Assembly: GCA_002245135.1 (NCBI GenBank)
Contig: NGBS01000399.1
Coordinates: forward strand, 1-22,944
DNA: 22,944 nt
Direction: 5' to 3'
Source of the DNA: Proteromonas lacertae
Taxonomy: Eukaryota > Sar > Bigyra > Opalinata > Proteromonadidae
In this document: positions 17,700 to 22,944 of the stretch, piece after piece
Position numbering within the stretch: position 1 is the stretch's first letter
Layout of the letters: each line of letters starts with the position of its first letter
Made by a program: the position numbers and the translations under genes
The notes under the pieces: generated by a model
The model's input: only the letters and a program-made list of their open reading frames with translations
What the model was told of the DNA's origin: nothing
The model's database searches: none

Positions 17700-18564
17700 T
17701 TATTTATTCATTATAAAATCTATTACATATTTTATCAAATCTTCTTTATTTCTATCAACACCATGATTAGTTCCTTTCAACAAATAGCAATAGCCATTTT
17801 CTACACTCTTTGCCATTCTTTCAATTAATTCAACTTTATTAACATACTCAGGAATACATTCATCATTTTCACTTTCAATAAAACTTACTTTTATACTCTT
17901 CGGTATATGTTTAAAAATATTCTTAAAATCTTCATCTGAATAATCACTTGAAAACATATCATCATCTCCATACTTTGAGTTTAATGAATAATATCGATAA
18001 GCAGTGATTGGAACAAAATAACATTCCTTTGGCATTATTTTATTGAGTTCTTTTTTATCAATATATTCTTTGGCTATTTTTAAATATTTTTCTATCTCTT
18101 CTATACTACTATCCATTAATGCTGATTCTCTGTCACTAGCAGGACCTTGTAGAAAGCAACAACCAATTAAATTGGAGTATTTTGTAACAGATAAATATTT
18201 AACTATATCTTGACAACCTGTGGAATGACCTAACAAATGAATTTTTTCGATTTTGTAATGGTTTAATAAATATGTTACTAACATTTCTATTTCTTCTGCA
18301 TCTCTATTTAAGAATGAATAATTAAAATAATATTATATACTGTTGCAAAGAAGAATTACCAAATTGAGAATATGATGAAGACATGATGAATTGCACAGTA
18401 CAAATACCTTGTTCAAGTAATGCTTTTGATAACGGAATCCAATAATCACAAGTCATTAAACCACCAAACATTCCTCCTATCAAAAGCATCACTGTATTAG
18501 TATCTCCATATTTAAATGCTGCATGTTTGAATTCATCATTATAAACAAATAATTCGCCTTGCAT
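17700..18564 (-). CDS. UPF0613/DUF1749 alpha/beta hydrolase (host, spliced)
   Basis: Two minus-strand exons, 18564-18341 and 18303-17700, joined across a 37-nt GT-AG intron, give 275 residues, close to the family's usual size of about 300. The start is the ATG at 18564; an upstream TTG is not used. The DUF1749 hallmarks are present: L-I-G-G-M near the N-terminus (28-32, oxyanion region), S-S-S-Y with S-S-L-Q-Q-D across the exon joint (62-76), the nucleophile elbow G-H-S-T-G (Ser102), and candidate Asp222 (E-N-D-E-C-I-P) and His255 (T-N-H-G) for the triad. Family members are found in fungi, plants and protists; their substrate is not known to me. There is no signal peptide, so it is likely cytosolic. 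The splice exactly restores a conserved block, which makes this the most secure intron here. Confidence 0.88.
18304..18340 (-). other. 37-nt spliceosomal intron in the hydrolase gene
   Basis: It begins GTATATAAT and ends TAAATAG. It splits a Gln codon (CA|A) inside the conserved S-S-L-x-Q-D block of the DUF1749 family. A TTTTAAT stretch about 20 nt before the 3' end could be the branch site. Confidence 0.85.
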
Positions 18565-18634
18565 CAAGAATTCCGAAAAACAAAAAAATATATTTCCGAA
18601 AAGAATTTTGATAAACCCAAAACATTAAAAAAGT

Positions 18635-18859
18635 CTATAAAAATGTATTCCATATAGAATTTGGATTAATTATCTTAGATTTTGGTTCTTCAGTTAAATT
18701 ATTATCATTTCCTACAACTAAATTATCATCAATAACAAAATGAGTATTATTATTACAAATTTGTTGATTAGATGATGATCCATCACTTACTAATTGCAAT
18801 AGAGCATTAGTCAAAGTACTATCTTCATTTATATTCACTGTTGGCTTTTCCACACTCAT
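18635..18859 (-). CDS. Possible small protein, 74 residues, function unknown
   Basis: An ATG at 18859 opens 74 residues ending 70 bp upstream of the hydrolase start on the same strand. The composition is polar and Asn/Ser-rich with one Cys. It has no helix-forming core, no motif and no recognisable domain. It might be a true small gene, an upstream exon whose partner I cannot see, or an uORF in the hydrolase leader. Support comes only from the open frame and composition like the other low-complexity host proteins. Confidence 0.28.
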   Translation of the reverse strand: MSVEKPTVNINEDSTLTNALLQLVSDGSSSNQQICNNNTHFVIDDNLVVGNDNNLTEEPKSKIINPNSIWNTFL

Positions 18860-19046
18860 ATTTATGTTATTATTAACCTTAATCTTTTCTAGGAAAATTG
18901 CCAGACATTGTTGTTTAGTAACTCTCTTAGTTACTCAATAAAATTCAATTAGCAACACCACTGGGTTTGACAAAGGGCGTATTTTTTTGAGCTGAAAATA
19001 AGCCTGCTTATTTCTGCTCGGGGATAATAATTTAAGACAAGTAGTT

Positions 19047-19202
19047 ATCATCTAGATATACTAACATATATTTAATAGGATATATTATTGTATATTATAA
19101 CAAAATACTCATCTACTTTTCTTATACTCTGATTTGAATATATAATTTCTATGCTAAATAATTATGTATATTACAAATACATCATCTAGATATAATAACA
19201 TA
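19047..19202 (+). repeat. Pair of 22-bp direct repeats
   Basis: ATCATCTAGATATA followed by C or A and TAACATA occurs at 19047-19068 and 19181-19202, with one mismatch in 22. The copies are 134 bp apart and enclose only A/T-rich sequence. Each contains the TCTAGA palindrome. Confidence 0.8.
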
Positions 19203-19216
19203 CTAAGATTTCAAAG

Positions 19217-19291
19217 GTGATGTTGGTTTAAGTGATGAAAGTCCCACCCCTGCCCAGTCCCTTTATTATTCAACCCAGCAACACCATAACA
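19217..19291. other. GC-rich structured island with G-quadruplex motif (G-rich strand is minus)
   Basis: CCCACCCCTGCCCAGTCCC at 19243-19261 is, on the minus strand, four G-runs of three to four separated by loops of three, two and one bases, the classical G-quadruplex pattern. The flanks GGTGATGTTGG (19217 onward) and CCAGCAACACC (ending about 19291) can pair over 11 positions with one mismatch and one G-U, which would enclose the island in a stem. It lies downstream of the minus-strand glycosyltransferase gene and could be part of its 3' UTR or a small structured RNA. Confidence 0.5.
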
Positions 19292-19425
19292 TAAAATCAA
19301 AATTTAAAACAATTTTAGGCTTGATTTGACATTTTTAAAGAAATTTCTAGATATTGGGTATTTAAAAAATTCAAACTAGAGCATTTTAGCATTATTACAA
19401 CAATATAATGTATATATATGTATTA

Positions 19426-20388
19426 TTAAAATGAAAAAAAATCTAAAAACTTATCAATTATTCCTTTTTCATTTGGCAGTGGTGCTGATCCTTTTAAATT
19501 TAATTCATACCCTGAATGATTTATCTTCTGAGATCTGTTCACATAATACTTAAAAGATCGAGGAATATTATCTGGAGTAATATACCAATCAAGATGATGA
19601 GAGATATAAGGAGCTAATGTTCTATAATGATTCCCTTTAAATCTTTTAAGTTTATTATCTCTTCTCCTCATTGCTATTGTTGTATCAATTAGTGAATTTA
19701 CAATAGTAAAATAATTACCATCAAACAATATATCCACATGATTCTTTAAAAAAAATCTTTTTTCCCAATCATAAACTTTCTCTTTATTTGATGGTAAATC
19801 ACTTATCATCAAAGCAGGTCCAATAACATCTACATCATTACAATTTTTAAGAACAGTTGCATAAAACTGTATTATATTCATTGGTACATTATTCAATACA
19901 CAGTCGATATCACCAAAAATATAATATTTACATTGTTTATTTTCATCTAAATAATCATCAATAATATGAGGAATTTCATGTCTAATTATTTCATCAAATG
20001 TGTTTGACTTTAAATATATAATTTTAATATTATATCTTTCCAACTCTTTATACACTGACTTCATACTACCAATTGATGATTTGTGATCTAATATTATTAT
20101 GTTTAGTTTATTATATTTTCTAAGCTTCATCCAATAAAACACTGAATATTTAACTGCATATAATCTGTCTTTGCTTAGTAAAAAAACTGGAATTTCTAAG
20201 TCTGTCTCTTTTAATATCGGATAATTACATTTAGGATTGTCATAAATACTATTTAAACGACTATTCTCAAAATACTGAACAGTCTCATTTATTCTAAGTG
20301 AATCAATACCATCACCATAATATATATTTTTCAAATAAAACACTACCACTATCAACACAATACATATTGGAATAATGAATAGTTTCAT
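19426..20388 (-). CDS. Type II membrane glycosyltransferase with DxD motif
   Basis: The ATG at 20388 starts 320 residues without introns. Residues 2-19 are a hydrophobic anchor with one Lys before it, the pattern of a Golgi type II enzyme. A lumenal GT-A-like catalytic domain follows: V-F-L-L-S-K-D (68-74), a strand-rich region, I-I-I-L-D-H-K-S (97-104), then Y-Y-I-F-G-D-I-D-C (155-163) with the metal-binding D160-x-D162. The C-terminal part has H-H-L-D-W-Y (264-269), I-P-R-S-F-K-Y-Y (275-282) and N-H-S-G, which is typical of an acceptor-side block of small GT-A enzymes in protists and viruses. Sugar donor and acceptor cannot be told. It is divergent from the fucosyltransferase-like gene with only 27 bp between starts. 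Confidence 0.72.
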   Translation of the reverse strand: MKLFIIPICIVLIVVVFYLKNIYYGDGIDSLRINETVQYFENSRLNSIYDNPKCNYPILKETDLEIPVFLLSKDRLYAVKYSVFYWMKLRKYNKLNIIILDHKSSIGSMKSVYKELERYNIKIIYLKSNTFDEIIRHEIPHIIDDYLDENKQCKYYIFGDIDCVLNNVPMNIIQFYATVLKNCNDVDVIGPALMISDLPSNKEKVYDWEKRFFLKNHVDILFDGNYFTIVNSLIDTTIAMRRRDNKLKRFKGNHYRTLAPYISHHLDWYITPDNIPRSFKYYVNRSQKINHSGYELNLKGSAPLPNEKGIIDKFLDFFSF

Positions 20389-20415
20389 TTATTTTTTCAA
20401 GTCAAGCTTTTATAA
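20389..20415. promoter_or_regulatory. 27-bp divergent spacer between two glycosyltransferase genes
   Basis: This is all the DNA between the start codons of the minus-strand gene (20388) and the plus-strand gene (20416). Core promoters must therefore overlap the opposite coding regions, or transcripts have almost no 5' UTR. It includes AAGCTT. Confidence 0.6.
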
Positions 20416-21533
20416 ATGTCATATATATTTATCTTCATATTGCTTGTAATATTGATTTCTATTTCAATATTAATAATATTAAGCTGTGATACCGCTAACG
20501 ATACTAATGATATATGTAATTCTTTAACTGTGTATAATATGTGGTGTATATCTTCTTACAATCAAACATATTATGAATATATGGGAGGTGGCATTGGAAA
20601 TAGAATTAAAGGTGTAGTTGAATTATTATTATTGTCATTTTCAAATAGTCATTATCCGAAAGGTATAATGTAAATAATTTTTTATTTTTAGTAATAAATT
20701 GGAATGAATTTGATATTTTTTTTGATTTACCATTTAAAAATACTTTAGATAGTAGATATCATATTTGTGTAAGGAGTGACTTATGTCAGATGTCAACAGA
20801 AGAGTTAGATCTATTTTTGAATAAAAATAACGAATATGAGTGTTTATATAATATATGGTGTGATTTATCTTACCATCTAGCAACATTGAATAGATTCAAC
20901 AGAAAATTACATTCACTTGGTATTATATCGAACAGTGCAGAAACAAATCCAAGAAAATTACAGTTAGAAATGCAATATAATATATTGAAGAATGTGTTAA
21001 AATTAAAACAGAAATATCAAAAGATTATCTAAGTATTATTACTTTAAACTAAAGCAATATCAAAAAAGTGATTGGTATTCATATAAGAACAGGAAGTGGA
21101 GATTTTAAAGATTCTCGTAGTTTTTTAACAGAAGATGAATTAAGTGAATTTATTTCTGCTTCTTTAGAACAAACAGCAAGCAGTAATTCAGTTAAGTGGA
21201 TTTTATTGAGCGATAATAGTAAATTATTGAATCAAATTACATCCAATTATTCTAATTATGTATTAAACATATCAAGGAATAGAAAAACATATCACTATCG
21301 TAAAAATAAAAGGGATGATTCTTCCTTTAGAGAAATATTGCTGTTATCTCATAGTCATTATTTTATAATTACAAATCAAAGTACATTTGGCTTAGTAGCT
21401 TTATTATGGAGTGGTAAATGTATCAATGTTTCAAAATATAGTGATTGCGTAAAAGTAATAGGTAAAGGGAGTAAAAAAACATAAATATCCTGTGTTTGAT
21501 GGAAATATAGAATTAATTAAATCATATTTATAG
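20416..21533 (+). CDS. GT37-like fucosyltransferase (host, spliced, with indels)
   Basis: Exon 1 (20416-20662) starts at an ATG and carries a hydrophobic anchor (residues 4-25), then G-G-G-I-G-N-R-I-K-G (57-66), the donor-domain motif of GT37/GT11-type enzymes. A 29-nt intron restores V-I-N-W-N. After a further joint near 21030-21054 comes I-G-I-H-I-R-T-G-S-G-D (21068 onward), the classical H-x-R-x-G-D nucleotide-sugar signature, and near the C-terminus Q-S-T-F-G-L-V-A, matching the S-T-F-G-x-V-A block of GT37. The second joint does not fit a clean GT-AG splice: a 22-nt intron (21033-21054) works only with a one-base correction just upstream. A second frame change in an A-run at 21474-21480 separates the last 17 residues; the better stop is 21531-21533. 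Golgi action on glycans is likely. It is either a real gene with sequence errors or one that is just decaying. Confidence 0.68.
20663..20691 (+). other. 29-nt spliceosomal intron
   Basis: It begins GTATAATG, ends TTTTTAG and has a T-rich 3' half. It splits a Val codon (G|TA) and joins P-K to V-I-N-W-N in frame. Without removal exon 1 stops 4 codons on. Confidence 0.75.
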
Positions 21534-21655
21534 TTGTGCATCTCTTATATTTTGAAAAAATGACAAACGCGATCTGAGTCAAGTATACTTATTCCTATTT
21601 AACATTCAAACCTACTCAATCATATATTCTTATAGTGTAGTTTGAAATATAAACT

Positions 21656-22660
21656 ATGAATGTCTATATTATATGTATTTTACTTTGTGTTATTATATTT
21701 ATCTACATTTTTTTAAAACTGACATATACAGATTTAAGTAAAATTAGGTATAATGGTGATGTAATTGAAAATGTGGGAACTAAACTGCAATTTATTTCAT
21801 ATACATCATCTAGATTAGAAAAGGAATGGATGTATATTTTAAAAAATAATGAACATGATTATTATAAGAAATATTGTGAATTGTTAGAACCTTTTAGTAG
21901 GCGATTAGAAATTCTTCAAGATGACATATTCAAATGTAAGAAGCATTCATTTAAAAAGTGTGAAGGAGAAGATCTGTCTTTTTTTTTATATCGATATGAA
22001 AAAGGTACAATGTTGAAAGAATATATTGAACCGTTATTTGGTATACTGAGAAATACATTTTCTGTTTGTAATAAAGGATCAAAAGGTGATGTACTATCAA
22101 AAGACTACTTATTGCCTTCATATCTTTATGCTGTTCAAAATCCAATAGTTTATATTGATGCAGGAGCTTCAACATTTAATGAAGGAGGAGGGGAGCAAGT
22201 CAAAGTTATTTTTATGAATTTTATAAAAAATATCCTAATTTGAAATATAAAAGATGGTTTTTATGGGAAGTTAAACAACAGTATTTTTTAGAGAAATGGA
22301 AATCAAATAGAGAAATACCTAAAGATATTTTAAATATATATCATTATTATAATAGACCAATAAATGTAGATAATGATATATCAATCGATAATCCATTAAG
22401 ATATATCAAAGAATACCAAAATACATCATATGTAATTTTCAAGATTGATATTGACACTCCATCAGTTGAGCTTCCTATATTTAACCATCTACTTGAATAT
22501 AATGACGTGTTACCTGATGAGTTTTATTTTGAATCATTTTTATGAACCTTTTATGAAAAAATGGTGGGAAAAACAGTAGATAGAAATTGTAGTTTATATT
22601 GTGCAACTGAGAAATTTCTTCATTAAGGAAGAAGGAATCAGATCTCATGCATGGGTTTGA
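21656..22660 (+). CDS. Membrane-anchored methyltransferase-like protein (host; several frame changes)
   Basis: The ATG at 21656 is followed by a hydrophobic anchor (residues 3-22) and a lumenal region. Around residue 170 is V-Y-I-D-A-G-A-S-T-F, a Rossmann glycine motif as in SAM-dependent methyltransferases of the FkbM type. Further blocks are Y-K-K-Y-P-N (about 22226), W-F-L-W-E, then F-K-I-D-I-D-T-P-S-V-E-L-P (about 22438-22476), D-E-F-Y-F-E and finally G-I-R-S-H-A-W-V at the stop (22634-22660). The last three are the end pattern of a protist/plant family I recall as uncharacterised and SAM-like. The blocks are in order but in changing frames: about four frame changes after 22185, each close to a run of G, T or A. 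Sequence error or recent decay can explain this. It follows the fucosyltransferase on the same strand. Confidence 0.6.
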
Positions 22661-22721
22661 ATTAATAACATATAAATTTGTTTTACTACAGTGTTTTTAA
22701 TAATTATAAGTTTCACCATTA

Positions 22722-22944
22722 TTCATCTTTTAAATCCATTATATATAATGTGTCTAAACTATCAACTATTGTCATTCCGATTCCACCCAGTTGTTTCGAC
22801 CTTTACAACTGATTGGTTGAACTTCATCATATCCAAATGCACATTTTTCATATCCATTCCAAAAATATTTCATTGAATTTTTCACATGTTCAGCCATTAT
22901 TTGACTTTGTTCTTTATTGATTCTTTCTCAGATTCTACTATTTT
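22722..22944 (-). pseudogene. Class I alpha-1,2-mannosidase (GH47) fragment, cut by right edge
   Basis: On the minus strand the DNA codes the beginning of a GH47 catalytic domain: W-N-G-Y-E-K-C-A-F-G-Y-D-E-V-Q-P (first helix and the D/E-L-x-P-type block), then N-N-W and, in another frame, G-I-G-M-T-I-V-D-S-L-D-T-L-Y-I-M (the conserved T-I-V-D-A-L-D-T-L-Y-I-M block). The frame change lies at a G-run (three Gs where four would fit). After D-L-K-D-E the coding ends with TAA at 22719-22721 and runs into the convergent gene at 21656-22660. GH47 catalytic domains are about 450 residues, so nearly all the domain is missing. It is thus a truncated gene or a stray exon, unless an intron exists downstream. 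The enzyme trims mannose from N-glycans in the ER/Golgi. Confidence 0.72.

Larger units (their letters stand above)
18860..19425. other. Intergenic stretch of 0.57 kb with hairpins, direct repeat and G-quadruplex motif
   Basis: No coding region seen. It contains a 7-bp hairpin (AGTAACT at 18917-18923 with AGTTACT at 18929-18935), an imperfect hairpin of about 14 bp with GAGC...GCTC ends (18989-19019), a 22-bp direct repeat (19047-19068 and 19181-19202), and a GC-rich island at about 19217-19291. It is also the region downstream of the glycosyltransferase gene. Confidence 0.6.

Noticed and set aside
19217-19291. Resemblance of the GC-rich island to a small-subunit rRNA segment (GATGTTGG...TTAAG)
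   Set aside because: Only a handful of bases agree and the following conserved rRNA core is absent.
1-22944. tRNA and rRNA genes
   Set aside because: I found no convincing cloverleaf or A/B box pair and no rRNA core sequences on either strand by reading; a covariance search would be needed to exclude divergent ones.

Overview
This is an AT-rich piece of a nuclear genome from a microbial eukaryote, using the standard code (TAA, TAG and TGA all end genes). The strongest clue is a set of very short GT-AG introns (25, 29, 30 and 37 nt, perhaps one of 22 nt) that join conserved coding blocks. I cannot name the organism. The tiny introns, 27 bp between two divergent start codons and TTAGGG-type repeats suggest a compact protist genome.

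Left part (1 to about 11.5 kb, perhaps to 13-15 kb): a fossil of the Polinton/Maverick type that runs off the left edge. Its recognisable parts are an adenain/Ulp1-like protease, a basic adenovirus-core-like protein, a DDE (rve) integrase, and possibly a minor capsid protein cut by the window edge. Other parts are unrecognised, including a large and strongly broken gene at 570-3799 and a 1163-residue, repeat-built, proline-rich protein. Protein-primed DNA polymerase, packaging ATPase and major capsid genes were not recognised here. Some reading frames are whole and others broken, so it is a partly decayed copy. Terminal repeats could not be tested.

Middle part (11.5-17 kb): a run of unfamiliar small genes. 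These are a Lys-Val-Asp repeat protein sharing a 20-nt proline-motif stretch with the 1163-residue protein, a one-helix membrane protein, a protein with four CxxC-CxxC zinc modules, a spliced proline-motif protein, a tiny spliced cysteine-rich protein and a single-module CxxC protein. Whether they belong to the fossil, the host or a transition zone is open. A GC-rich hairpin beside TTAGGG-like repeats lies at about 15.62-15.68 kb.

Right part (17.7-22.9 kb): host genes. A spliced alpha/beta hydrolase of the UPF0613/DUF1749 family is followed by a glycosylation-flavoured group: a membrane-anchored glycosyltransferase with a DxD motif, a divergent GT37-like fucosyltransferase, a membrane-anchored methyltransferase-like protein, and a fragment of a class I alpha-mannosidase (GH47) at the edge. 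Several of these carry one-base indels at homopolymers, which suggests assembly error or recent decay.
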